The notes under the pieces: generated by a model
Databases searched by the model: none
The model's input: only the letters and a program-made list of their open reading frames with translations
Told to the model about the DNA's origin: nothing
Assembly (NCBI GenBank): GCA_037576215.1
Contig: JBANDB010000019.1
Coordinates: 441,501-505,500 of the forward strand
Direction: 5' to 3'
Length of the DNA: 64,000 bases
Source of the DNA: Armillaria gallica
Taxonomy: Eukaryota; Basidiomycota; Agaricomycetes; Agaricales; Physalacriaceae
Shown: positions 1-10,788 of the stretch, in pieces
Layout of the letters: each line of letters opens with the position of its first letter
How positions within the stretch are numbered: the first letter of the stretch is position 1
Program-made: the position numbers and the translations under genes

Positions 1-236
1 ATTTTGAGAGATCCCTACCGGCTTGAAGCCATAGCATTTAGTACTTGACTACCAAGCAGTACTACTTCGCAGACTTAAAGTCGCAGTGTATTCTTGCATA
101 TAGAGGAATTGTTCTACTGCACAGAGGTGCCCTGAACCACTCGCACACACAATTGCCTTGATTGCCGTGCCACTATGTTAATTAACCAAGCTCATTCTGA
201 GTTGGTGTTGCCATTGCCATGGAAGTCTTAGGCCCA
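1..236 (-). repeat. Truncated copy of an interspersed repeat, inverted partner of 40458-40693
   Basis: The first 236 bases align without gaps to the reverse complement of 40458-40693. I count 16 differences, all transitions, so about 93% identity. The match starts at base 1, so the copy is cut by the window edge and continues to the left. Both copies stop matching at the same inner point (GGCCCA here), which marks a natural end of the repeat. No coding potential is visible. It could be part of a long terminal repeat, because the partner copy has a TATA-like box about 730 bp further in. Confidence 0.85.
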
Positions 237-2446
237 TTGTCAGACAGGTCATTTCAATAGCATAATATATAGTTGTAAACATAGGATAGTGCTTTTGCTA
301 TTCTAAAGAGCAGAGGTCTCGATCTCAGGGGTGCAGAGGGGGTACTATTTGAACAAGCCCTAAAATGGGAGAAATCACCATTAAATAGTGATTATCTACT
401 TCATATCACACTCCTATGCACTGAAATACACATAGATACAAGACAGCTATTCATCATTGTATATTCTGAAAGTTCATGGGATGTCAGAGTGAGTGGTACG
501 AGCTACGGATGATTTCTGAGTATTCAATCTGCTCACTCAATTGCTTTGACTCAACCAACCGAGCAGCAATTGAGTGGCTGTGCCACTTCTTTTGTGCACC
601 TCATACACATCAACATCCCATCCGTTTGCTCAACAGCCTTCTCACAGGCTTGAAATGGTATGTATTTATTTTTCTAGATAGTTACCACTCTATTGGATCA
701 TTTTTATGCATCTGGTGGCCCCAAGAGTGCCAGATAGCAACCATTTCACACCCACCCCCGCACGATGTGCATTAACGGAGCAAATATGTCTCCAGTCCCT
801 GTTTCGACTCACCCAACCTACCCCACATCAACATCGAGAGTAATCGCTGTCGAGTATGGGATTTGTATACCTCAGCAACCTGGAATACACCCAGGGATCC
901 CATATTGAATGCCATCTGGAATTGCACACCAGTATGATTTGCTGGATATCAACGACGACGGCAAACTGGATGATGGCGATGATGGGAGAACGTGAAATCT
1001 GGCAACTTCAAGGATGGCCATGGTAAGATGTGTAGCAGGGATGTGAGCAATGGAAGGTGAGCAGGAAAGATGCAGAGTGGCTGGAGGGTGCGAGTAGGCA
1101 TGCGGGACCAACATCAGGATTTCGAAGGTGCAAAACAAGGCCAACAACTCCATCCTTCTGGGTGTCAATGAAGGATGCAAGGGTTCAATGAATGTACCCA
1201 ATATTGATACTCCACAGCCACAGCCTCGCCCCCAAATGAAGGACAATGATGATGATGACGAATGGATCGATGACGATGCCTACGACGGGGTTATGCCATT
1301 GTGCTCTGATGCAGAGCCATCTGACAACCATCGGCAATGCCTCTGTGCAGTGAGGAGCTGCGGGGTGGATATAGGGAGGTTGAAGAGGGCGGGCGGGAGG
1401 GCGGGGACATTGTCGGGACCCTGATGGCCAGTGATGACAGCCACTCGTGCATCCTTTGGGACGGTAATATGCTGATGGAATGTGCACATAATGCCAGGAC
1501 GGCTCATATACAACCACCAAGATGCCCGCCGCTGCCCACCCCATCCTCGACCAACATCGGGCAGCCTCACGTGACTCAGCATACTTTGAGTGGGGGATCA
1601 TGAGTCTGTGGTTACTTTCCTTCCCTGAGCCGTGGTCATCATGCACCCCTCACCATCCTGATGCCCACCTTTTCAACCCCATATTACCTCCTATAAAAGG
1701 CCACTGGTGTGGCAACAACTGCTCCACCACTGTTGTAGACTACAGGAAATTGCATGGTTGGCTCAAATCTGCTATCCAACCCCACAATGACCATAGAACC
1801 ATCATCGACCCCATCCCGCCATTCCTTCAGCCTCCTACCAGTCAGATTCCCCTTTCTTGCACTCCATGACCATGTACTTAGGCAGCTATGGCTTCATAAC
1901 TGCAGACGATGCTATGCGCTTTGCTGTCCATTCCCTCAACACCCCACCACATGCAGTACAATGATGGGCGCTTTTTTTTGCTATTATTCTCATGTAATTA
2001 TGGGGGGATATATTATAATATTTCACCTGATTCTATGATCTTTTGGTGTAATGGTTGGCATGTTGTTTCATGTTATGTAATCAGTCAGGCTCTGCATTCA
2101 ATTCCCGGTGTTGTGTTTTTGTTTTGTTCTTGCTACTTCCAAAATCTGTAATCTACATCTACACCTAGCTATATAGGTGTAACCCTATCAATTTTACAAC
2201 GATTATTAGCAGATATTGCCTGCATACAGTTTAAATGTTAGGCTCGAGAAAGGAATATGGCTTCAGAAATTGTAGTCGCAAGAGAGTTACCCTTCAGGGT
2301 TGTCAAAATTGCATAAGCTAGCAGATGGTCACCAGGCCTCTTGTTCGGCCACCCCTTTTTCTTCTCACCCTCTCTTTCTTACTCTCACAAGAACAAGAAC
2401 AAGAACTGTAGAACAGCGAATCCTGCCATTTTTACATCGAAAAGAT
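237..2446. other. No recognisable gene; decayed intergenic or repeat-derived DNA
   Basis: Only short overlapping ORFs occur on both strands and none shows a recognisable domain. The stretch at 1128-1646 is open in several frames at once and includes a short acidic run of Asp residues in one plus-strand frame (about 1243-1280), which looks like chance rather than a gene. A TATA-like CTATAAAAGG lies near 1692. Simple AAGAAC repeats sit at about 2389-2406, just upstream of the gene that follows. Confidence 0.5.
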
Positions 2447-3225
2447 ATGACAAACAACACTCAAAGCTTGACCGACAAGTTCAATGCTGCTTTTCATCAT
2501 GCTCAAGGCATTGTAAACATCCCCAGATGGAACAAGTGAGCTGGCAATAAAATATTCTCAGTCTTACTGTCTTTCTAATCTTTTCTTCTTTATCTAGAAC
2601 TGAATTTAAATATCCATCCTTCAGTTCAATGTACGCAGAGTCAAGGGTCGTCAACACCTATATCAGCCCTAGTGGTCCAGCATCCACCAGCCATTCTCAC
2701 ACTGCAGTGGCAGCAGCATCCCCTGATTGCTCTCCAGAGTCGCCGCCTTCCCCACTCAGTCAACCAGCACCCTCAGCCTCTAACCCAACACACCGTCCAC
2801 TGCTTCGCAGAAAGGATCCCTTTCCATCATTACAAAGGATGACATGGCTAGGGCACAATATTTTGTGTCTTCACACAATGAAAAAGGTGCATCAAATCAA
2901 ACTACACTCTGCAGATTGCCAGCGACATCTGCAAGCCATTTGCAGAGCCAACACATACCTCATTGAAATCCTATCTATTGCCAGTGAGGAGCTGATAAGT
3001 ACTTGTTCTATCAATCCAGATGTACTTTCCCTTTGACTTGCCGAGCTCAGCAGGAGTGTCAATTTCATTGAGGTGGAATTGGAGAATCAGTTAAAAGCTC
3101 TTCGGGAAGAAGAAGGAGTTTTGATCATTGATGGCCAGTATGATGCGGATGTCAGCAAAGATGAGCCTGGAATCCCCAGTGCTAGGATGAGCATGGTAGC
3201 TGTTGAGTCTGCTGAGATGGTGTAG
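2447..3225 (+). pseudogene. Small coiled-coil protein gene with one intron, interrupted by TGA
   Basis: I do not recognise the family. The model starts at the ATG at 2447, has a good 62-bp intron at 2536-2597 (GTGAGC donor, TCTAAT branch-like site, CTAG acceptor) and continues in frame through a Ser/Pro-rich segment (about 2660-2790) and a helical segment. It then meets TGA at 3034-3036. The same frame resumes at once with a charged heptad-like stretch (LAELSRSVNF, then VELENQLKALREEEG) and ends at TAG 3223-3225. Continuity across the stop argues for a recent break, and a CGA-to-TGA transition is one plausible cause. An intron removing the stop was tested: no AG acceptor gives the right phase. 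A transposon-associated small ORF is possible. Confidence 0.45.
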
Positions 3226-3923
3226 GAGAGTTGGGAAGACTTCAAGAAGGATGTGAGACTTTTGTCTAGTATTGTGTTTTGTTGCAATGTTTTCTGAGTT
3301 TTGCTTATGCTGCTTTTGCCACTTGTCTTCCAGCTTTCTCTTTGTCACGCTTTATGAATATGCTTTTAGTTATTTCAATTTCACAGTCTTTTAGGAATGG
3401 TTTTTCTAGTCGCTCAATTTGTCAAAGAGAAAGAAGCATAGCATAGGATTGCACCAGATGTTCTCTCACTTTATGTACTGATGTAAGAATATTTATCTTT
3501 TTCTTTTCTCGTTATCATCTTTCCAAGTGATTGATACAGTAACCATGGAATGCAGTCTATGTTCAAGCATGCTGAACCGACGCCAGACAACAGCAAGCAT
3601 TTTTGAACTAATCCAATGAGAATAGTGAATTTAGTCTGATGGTTTGTATAAATAAATAAAAAGGTATATTTATGCTAATATGATTCGGAATCCTGGAAAG
3701 GCACAACACATCTATCAGTGTTCTGGCTGACGTCTGCATGTTCTTCACCTCACTCTGCTCCTCCCTTGAGTAAAGGTATGCCCTTCCGCTCTTACACAGA
3801 ACACGTTTGGCCTTGGGCAGCGCCAGAAGCATTGCCGACAATCACTCGAGAACCAGCATCTTCTAGTTCCATTCTTGTACGATGTCCACTGCCGACTCTC
3901 CATACACAGTGACATGCTCTATG
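3226..3923. other. AT-rich stretch without a supported gene
   Basis: Nothing beyond short chance ORFs. The sequence is T-rich around 3480-3520 and contains no TIR, LTR or tRNA-like feature I could support. Confidence 0.4.
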
Positions 3924-4290
3924 AGCATTCACACGTGTAAAATTGCGAATTGTACAAATGAGTACAGGCAATAATGCCCAGACACTAAGACAATGATGAA
4001 AGCAACAGAGCGCAGTATTTATAATGCCAGTAATGATATTACCAGGGTAAAGCTGGGTGGAGCGCATGGCTTAACCTGAGAATGGTACTAGAAAGGCCGT
4101 TGACACGCTTGAAAAGCATTCACACGTGTAAATTTGCGAATTGTACAAATGAGTACAGGCAATAATGCCCAGACACGAAGGCAATGATGAAAGCAACAGA
4201 GCGCAGTGTTTATAATGCCAGTAATGATATTACCAGAGTAAAGCTGGGTGGAGCGCATGGCTTAACCTGAGAATGGTACCAGAAAGGCCA
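3924..4290 (+). repeat. 176-bp tandem duplication (two copies plus a 15-bp spacer)
   Basis: The unit at 3924-4099 (beginning AGCATTCACACGTGTAAA) is repeated at 4115-4290 with only a handful of differences. The intervening 15 bp are unique. Both units contain ACACGTGT, a palindromic E-box-like core, and end in AGAAAGGCC. The second unit abuts the X repeat at 4291. It is non-coding as far as can be seen and may be part of the neighbouring repeat block. Confidence 0.85.
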
Positions 4291-5014
4291 TACTAGGTAT
4301 GAAGTCCCAGTGCTTGACACTGAGTGCTCTGACAAGGCAAAGCATACGCGCACTAAGAATAGCGCGGGACACGCTTGCGGGGTAATTAAGACTTCGCGTA
4401 GCAGTGATCTATGACGCGCAAGGCATGGCAGGCCCGGAGCTTAGAGTTCTAGACCTTGAGATGTCAGAACTCAAGTAAATCCGAAGTTCCGGGCTTCAGC
4501 CAAAATGCGCGAGGCCTAGACAAGAAGCACATTGCCCTCACTACAATGGAATTCCCTGTGAGAATACTAGGAAGCGAAATAAGAGTTGCGAGGTAGGCTA
4601 TAACTCCGGGGATATGGCAACTGATGTCAACCCGCGTGTCATAGCCTTGGTAACCGATGCCGTGACACTCAGAGACAGGACCTGGCCCCGGGCCAGACTC
4701 CTGAGTCAGCGCCAAGCTATGGCGTGATAATTGCAACATGCGCGGGACGCAGGCGAAAGTACCCCGCAGCTTAAATAATACTATATTTGGTGGTACAAAT
4801 TTGTAGGATGTAAAATAGATAAATAGCGCAGTGTACTTGTAGTGTACAAGTTTCGGACCCCCGTTGTAATCGCACGCAAGCCTTCAGCTTGATGCCCTAG
4901 CAGCAGGACTAGTTTGTAACTTCGAGCGAGAGAATAGACCGAGAATTGATATCATACCGAGTGAATTGAGTTGCGCGCGAGGCATAGAAAGCTTAGCGGG
5001 GGACTTGTTTAGCA
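4291..5014 (+). repeat. Repeat module X, first copy
   Basis: This is a direct repeat of 5976-6700 at a near-constant offset of 1685-1686 bp, starting TACTAGGTATGAAGTCCC and ending GGGACTTGTTTAGCA. Many differences between the copies are CG against TG or CA. A minus-strand frame stays open in both copies (4464-4739 and within 6150-6563), but the products resemble no known protein, so I do not call a gene. X-Y-X could be terminal direct repeats around a short internal region, or one and a half units of a 1.69-kb tandem repeat. Confidence 0.8.
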
Positions 5015-5974
5015 GGGGACTTGCTTAGCAGGGGACCTGTGTACGATGTGAATTGAGTGATTGGTTGGCTGCGCTCTACCCTGAGAATAAGAGATATTGT
5101 GTCATTGCGGACGCGCTCTTGAGTTTTGAGGGTTTCTTGTGACGCGCGGTGTTACAGGCGGCAGAGGTTCAAACCCTTTGGTCTGATTAGCACGCGCTTA
5201 GTTGGGTATACCATTCCGCAAGTGGCAGAGGTTCAAACCCTTTGGCTTGTCGGACGGCGTTTCTTGTGTGCGAGATACTACAGGCGGCAGAGGTTCAAAC
5301 CCTTTGGTCTGATTAGTGTTCGTACAGAGGCCTTCTTCTAACGCGCGGCGCTACAGGCAGCACAGGTTCAAACCCTGTGGTCTGATTAGTGCATGCTTGA
5401 GGGTTCTCATTTCCGCAAGCGGCAGAGGTTCAAACCCTTTGGCTTGTCGGACGGGGTTTAGTTGGTTATTGTGTCTCTGGATCGGCATAGGTTCAAACCC
5501 TGTGGGTCTATGATCGGTTTTGGAAGCTTGAGTGCGTAGGTTCAAATCCTGTGGCTTGAGTGGACGTTTTGTGAAGGGTTTCTGCTTAGAGCGCAAGCTT
5601 TGAGTCGTGTTTAGAGTGTGTCTAGGTTGTTGTGGTTACCTGTGTGTGACACGCGCGACTTATTGAGGGTTTTGTGGGTGTGTGGCGACATATCGTGTAT
5701 TGTAGTACACCTTGCCTTGAGGCCCGGCGACATTGGTCGCCCCTCTTGTTATAAAAGCCTTTGGACTTAGAGAGATCTAGATACGTGACGCGCGCTATTG
5801 CTATACGCGTGTATTGTATATTCTGAGAGTTTAGTTGTTTTGCTTCAATCTGCTTCTATCGCATAATATCCCCCCAAGAACTTGAGGGTTTGTGTGGGTA
5901 GTGTTGGGTGTGAGTGTGATCAGTGTCTTCAACACTGTTGCATTTCTAGCCTGCGCACACAGAGTCTCTTCACC
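5015..5974 (+). repeat. Repeat module Y, first copy, containing a B-box-like array
   Basis: Module Y lies between the two X copies and recurs in inverted orientation at 8566-9326. It opens with tandem short repeats of GGGGACTTGCTTAGCA-type sequence (about 5000-5035). It contains the 62-bp-period B-box-like array (5166-5549) and a TATA-like TTATAAAAG at 5749-5757 followed by a transcribed-region-like stretch. It ends at AGAGTCTCTTCA. Unit number in the internal array differs between the two Y copies (seven against four), as expected for a tandem array. It may be a non-autonomous element or an LTR. Confidence 0.75.
5166..5549 (+). promoter_or_regulatory. Array of seven tRNA B-box-like sites (possible TFIIIC-binding cluster)
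   Basis: GGTTCAAACCC occurs at 5166, 5230, 5292, 5365, 5427 and 5490, and GGTTCAAATCC at 5539, with spacings of 64, 62, 73, 62, 63 and 49 bp. Each fits the RNA polymerase III B-box consensus GGTTCRANNCC. The flanks are conserved as well (GCAGA before and CTTTGG after), so these are tandem units of about 62 bp. I see no full tRNA cloverleaf: an acceptor stem pairing partner and an A box at the correct distance are missing. Binding of TFIIIC is inferred from the motif only. Confidence 0.5.
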
Positions 5975-5975
5975 G

Positions 5976-6700
5976 TACTAGGTATGAAGTCCCAGTCCTT
6001 GACACTGAGTGCTCTGACAAGGCAAAGCATATGCACGCTAAGAAATAGTGCGGGACACACTTGCGGGGTAATTAAGACTTCGCGTAGCAGTGATCTATGA
6101 TGCGCAAGGCACAGCAGGCCCAGAGCTTAGAGTTCTAGACTTTGTGATGTCAGAACTCAAGTAAATCCGAAGTTCCGGGCTTCGGCTGAAGCGCGCGAGG
6201 CCTAGACAAGAAGTACGTTGCCCTCACTACAATGGAATTCCCTGTGAGAATACTAGGAAGCGAAATAAGAGTTGTGGGGTAGGCTATAACTCCGGGGATA
6301 TGGCAACTGATGTCAACCCGCGTGTCATAGCCTTGGTAACTGATGTCGTGACACTCAGAGACAGGACCTGGCCCCGGGCCAGACTCCTGAGTCAGTGCCA
6401 AGCTATGGCATGATAATTGCAACATGCATGGGACACAGGCGAAAGTACCCCACAGCTTAAATAATACTATATTTGGTGGTACAAATTTGTAGGACGTAAA
6501 ATAGATAAATAGCGCAGTGTACTTGTAGTGTACAAGTTTCAGACCCCCATTGTAGTCACGCACAAGCCTTCAGCTTGACGCCCTAGCAGCAGGACTAGTT
6601 TGTAACTTCGAGTGAGAGAATAGACCGAGAATTGATATCATACCGAGTGAATTGAGTTGTGCACGAGGCATAGAAAGCTTAGTGGGGGACTTGCTTAGCA
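5976..6700 (+). repeat. Repeat module X, second copy
   Basis: This is the direct repeat partner of 4291-5014. It ends at GGGACTTGCTTAGCA and is then followed by unrelated sequence (AATCTGGTTT), so 6700 is the outer end of the block. No convincing target-site duplication was found around 4291-6700. Confidence 0.8.
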
Positions 6701-8565
6701 AATCTGGTTTACATCTGTGGTAAACACGACATGGGGACTAACTACAAAATATCTAGCCTTATATACTACGAAATCCCCTCGGAAATAAGCCAACATGTAA
6801 GTAAATCCATACGAGAACCAAATGGCGACTAACTTTCTGCCATCAGAAGCTCAAATATCCAACAGTGTCAAGATGACCACTGTTGTTGACACGCTGAAAG
6901 CTGCGATCACGACCATGCCTGCACTGAAAGGATGGCCAGTGGGAGTGTCACAACTTTGACATTGCCTGGCTTTTAATCTCATCATGAAGATAAAAATGTA
7001 TGTCAGTAGTGGTGCCCTGTGCGCTCTCTCACTCTACCTGTCAGCCTTGCCCAGTCTTATTGTCCTTGGCCACCTAGTTTCCTGCACCAATGACAATCAA
7101 TCTAGGTGACGTTGTCAGCGATGGAGAAAGTAGGGCCAATGTTTCTTCCTCGACAACACCCAATATGCTTATTTTGTATGCCGTGCAATGTTAGGTGACT
7201 GAGACGACTGTAGCGATGCACTGTGGTGTTGTAAGCATTCTCTTCTTACCTTGTCCATATCTTACTGACGACCGTCCAAAAGGCCCTATTTCTGTGGCAC
7301 CTGCATTTACAAATCCAGACCTCGGCTCTGCAAGAATGAACTCTGCCTTCCACTGACCCATGGTGTCGTCAGACGCTGGACTTGCTGGCTCCAACTATTG
7401 AATTCGGAGATGCTCCTGGTGCTCGAATGGCATGGTGTCAATGGGATGCCATGTTTCCAGCTCGCATCTTCACCTCCTATGAGATAATATGCATGTACAA
7501 ACCTCACGTTTTCCATCCCATCTTCGCATACCCGCCATTTTGCAAAAGGTGTTGTCCAAGGATACACTGCAGAGATGAAGGCGAAGTAGTTTCTAGCTGT
7601 GAAGAGACATGCAGTGCATATTCTTTTTGCCTTCATTTCAAGATCTGACGTGTTGTTCTGCCAGGCTCTAGGATAACCATGTTGAAGGATCTTAACTCTC
7701 CCAGATTACCATCCATATTCCACCATTTTACTTATTGCCATATTCAGCCTACGAATTTCAAGGCACACATTCATAGCCAGACAGGACTCCATCTGCTAGT
7801 GTCACCTCTGCAATATCTTGATATCTCATCCTTTCAAATGCGCAGACGTCAGAATCGTTACCATGTTCTCACCACAGTAATAGTTGAGATATGGGGGATC
7901 ACCATCTGTGTCGAGGTGTGGCTTGAACTGGCTGGAAGAAGGGAAGGGGCCATGAGCTGGGGAATTAGGAAATCTGAGGCTTGTTCTACATGGCTCAATC
8001 TCCAGGCAATCAACCCGATGGTGTACTGTCATCGCAAGGTGCCTGTGTCATATGGATGGGGAGATGACCTCTTGTCAGATAGCTATGATGGCGAGACACA
8101 AACTCCATGCGAGCTGTGGTTATACCAGATCTGTATACAAAGGCATGAAGTCTATTGCTCATAGTTGGCTCTGTGCCTTCATCAACGAGTCAATATATGT
8201 TCAGCTCAGACAGAAGTATGCTTCCAATGAACTGCTGTACCTTGCTGCTGTTTCAAAGGCATCGATTAGCATTGGTGAAGATGGCTTCATCTTATTGTGC
8301 GGGAGAGGTAATCACGGTATGTTTCCTGTCTGCTTACTGCCTTGGCCCGAGCTGACACTTTGCTCCAATAGGTATTTTCTGTCTAGGAAATATGAACAAA
8401 GTTTGCCTTTATTCTAAATCAAGATCTCTTCCCATGATATCGGCAATAGATCTGGTTGTGAGGGAAGCATGGCTCCGAATACAGTGTCTACACACATTGA
8501 TCTTCACCATGTTAGTCCTAGCACGGAATTGCGCCTTGTTCACCATCGTTACTTCGATGAGCCAT
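6701..8565. other. No supported gene; CpG-poor decayed DNA
   Basis: Several overlapping ORFs of 60-160 codons run on both strands (for example plus 7679-8164 and minus 7307-7636). None has a recognisable motif, a consistent splice structure or a clear frame preference. I regard the stretch as decayed repeat or intergenic DNA. Confidence 0.4.
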
Positions 8566-9326
8566 TGAAGAGACTCTGTGCACGCAAGCTAGAAATGCAA
8601 CAGTGTTGAAGACACTGATCACACCCACACCCAACACTACACACACAAATCCTCAAGTTTGTGGGGGATTCTGATGCGATAGAAGCAGATAGAAACAAGG
8701 CAAGCAAACTCTCAGAATATAGGATACACACGTATAGCAATAGGGCACGTCACGTATCTAGATTTCTCTAAGTCTAAAGGGCTTTTAATACAAGAGGCGC
8801 GACAGTTGTCATGGGGCCTCAAGGCAAGGTGTAGACACAATACACACAATGTCTGGAGATGCGCGCAACACCCTCACTAAGTCTAGTGCAACACACGAAG
8901 TGTCCTCAAACGACTAGAAACACACAACACACGACTCAAAGCTTCACGCTCCAAGCAGAAACTCTTCACAAAACCTTCCACTAGAGCCACAGGATTCAAA
9001 CCTATGCACCCAAGCTTCCAAACTGATCATAGATCCACAGGGTTCTAACCTATGCGATCCAGAGACACAATACACTTATAAAACACCGTCCACAAGCCAC
9101 AGGGTTTGAACCTATGCCACTTGGGAAATATATACCCTCAAGCAAGCACTAATCAAGCCAAAGGGTTTGAACCTCTGCTGCCTGTAGTGCCTCGCGTCAC
9201 AAGAAAACCCTCAAAGCACAAGAGTGTGTCCTCAATGACACTATACTCCTCTTCTCAGGTTAGAGCGCAAGTCACCCAACCAATTAATTCACACCATACA
9301 CAGGTCCCCTGCTAAGCAAGTCCCAC
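8566..9326 (-). repeat. Repeat module Y, inverted second copy
   Basis: Read on the minus strand this matches 5015-5974 from the GGGACTTGCTTAGCA start to the AGAGTCTCTTCA end, including the TATA-like box and the array. Two B-box-like sites are intact (complement GGGTTTGAACC at 9163-9173 and 9102-9112) and two are degenerate (9040-9050, 8992-9002), again at about 62-bp spacing. No X module flanks this copy, so Y can exist without X. Confidence 0.75.
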
Positions 9327-9884
9327 TTCATTTGAGAATGGCCCCATGATTGTATGCATGGTAATGGTTTTTGTCCGAGTTGGCCATACATGCTCCCAGT
9401 ACATCAGCCACAATTGATCACCATCCTCTCGAGTCGTTGACGAAACCGTGATAACCAGGTTCATCAATAATGTCGGCTGCTGTTTCATACACTTTGGAAC
9501 ATCAAAAATGGTAACGGTTGGAAGTAGCAAAAGTCCTGCATGCTGTACTTTGAGTGCTCCACAAGACAAAGGAGGAGCATTTGATCTGCAGTGTTGACTT
9601 CTGGACATCAAAGAAGGTCAAATAACATTTGTAAAGAAACAGTTCCATCAAGTTTGGCATGGGGCACCGGTCCAGAATAGCAAGAATGTTGTTGGTAAAT
9701 ATCAGCTTTGTGGATGAGTCACGATGGTGGGAAAGAGTCGTTCATTGTATGGCACCTGATGTTCTACATGAAAATGCAGTTCCTCCAATGTGTGAGCCTC
9801 CTTCACGCAGGTGTAAAATTCTGAAGTTGTGGTCTATCCCATCAAGAATGTTCACTGCCAGCTTGGTCAGCTGGGATAACGGTG
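9327..9884. other. No supported gene
   Basis: Short ORFs only (plus 9659-9931, minus 9312-9611) without recognisable features. The stretch probably belongs to decayed DNA downstream of the minus-strand F-box remnant. Confidence 0.4.
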
Positions 9885-10788
9885 TTACTCATACAAGTCC
9901 TGCCAATGGCCGATCTCCTCAGAGAAAGTGAAATCTTGGAGAAGAGGAGCTGGGAAAACGAGGGACAGATCTGAGTGTGGGCACACTGAACAGGATGTAA
10001 GAGATGCTGTATAGCAGGGGTAACTGATAGGAGAAGTCTTGAAAGACGGATGGCCCATACTTCTTGAGGTATATATAGAACCATCGTTGTGGATGAAGAG
10101 CGATGTCTTCCCAGATAACATCTCTATCATCGCCTGAGCAAGTTGGATGATGAGTTTCATCAGAGACATAAGTATAAAGTGTTCTAATCCCAATCTTGAA
10201 TGACACATTCCTGGAAAGGGAGAGGTGTTTGCGTAAATGTCTGCCAGATGGGAGATTGGTGGAGCACATGCTCTCAGAGGATATGTCTGCTGCCAACAAG
10301 GAATGGGAGAGCCCTCCAGTGAATGAGAGATATAACCGAGAAGCCAAGCGCTGATTTTCACATCAAGTTCAACGCTGGCATCGATGAATGTCTGGAAGAG
10401 ATACAGCAAGACATTGTTCGGAAGACATCGAACAGGTGCAAATATGAATTTAAGATTTTTGAGATCCTGCATGGTAAGCGGACTGTAACCAAAGAGATGT
10501 AGCCTGCACGTGAAGATGTTCATCATGGGCAATGATCTTGGATTTGAGGCAACATATAAGCTCCTTCACTGATGCCAACATCTCCAAGTCCAGATCTTCC
10601 AATGACTGCCTAGTACAAGGACCATGATATCGTTGCACAGGATATGTGGTCCCACAGCCATATATGCTGTAGTGCAATGACGACGTTAACCAAAAAATTC
10701 CTGAAAAAGGATTACATGAGCTGAGCTGACAAGAACAATAGCGACTAGACGAACAGTAGCACTGTCTGATTCCATCGATAACAGACAA
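9885..10788 (-). pseudogene. Decayed F-box-like gene remnant
   Basis: On the minus strand one frame (10450-10788) encodes a helical segment containing LEDLDLEMLASVKELICCL. A shifted frame (9885-10532) then gives a stretch containing IFAPVRCLPNNVLLYLFQTF followed by a WLLGYIS segment. This order (coiled lead-in, then (L/A)P(V/I)RxLPxxxLxxIF, then a W-LL-G-xxS block) is the usual start of Agaricomycete F-box-like proteins, substrate receptors of SCF ubiquitin ligases. The frame change near 10500, the lost downstream repeats and the scattered stops indicate a pseudogene. The family call is from memory of the motif layout. Conserved Arg/Trp residues expected after the WLLG block are missing. Confidence 0.45.

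Noticed and set aside
1185..1646. 153-codon minus-strand ORF as a gene
   Set aside because: Three other frames are open over the same stretch and the product is low-complexity without motifs.
2999..3053. A second intron removing the TGA of the 2447-3225 gene
   Set aside because: Donors at 2984 and 2999 share one phase, and none of the nearby AG acceptors (exon starts 3046, 3051, 3054, 3057) restores the frame used downstream.
5126..5596. tRNA genes or minus-strand proteins with GFEP/GLNL repeats
   Set aside because: The B-box-like words lack acceptor-stem partners and A boxes, so no cloverleaf can be drawn. The repeated peptide is just the translated B-box unit.
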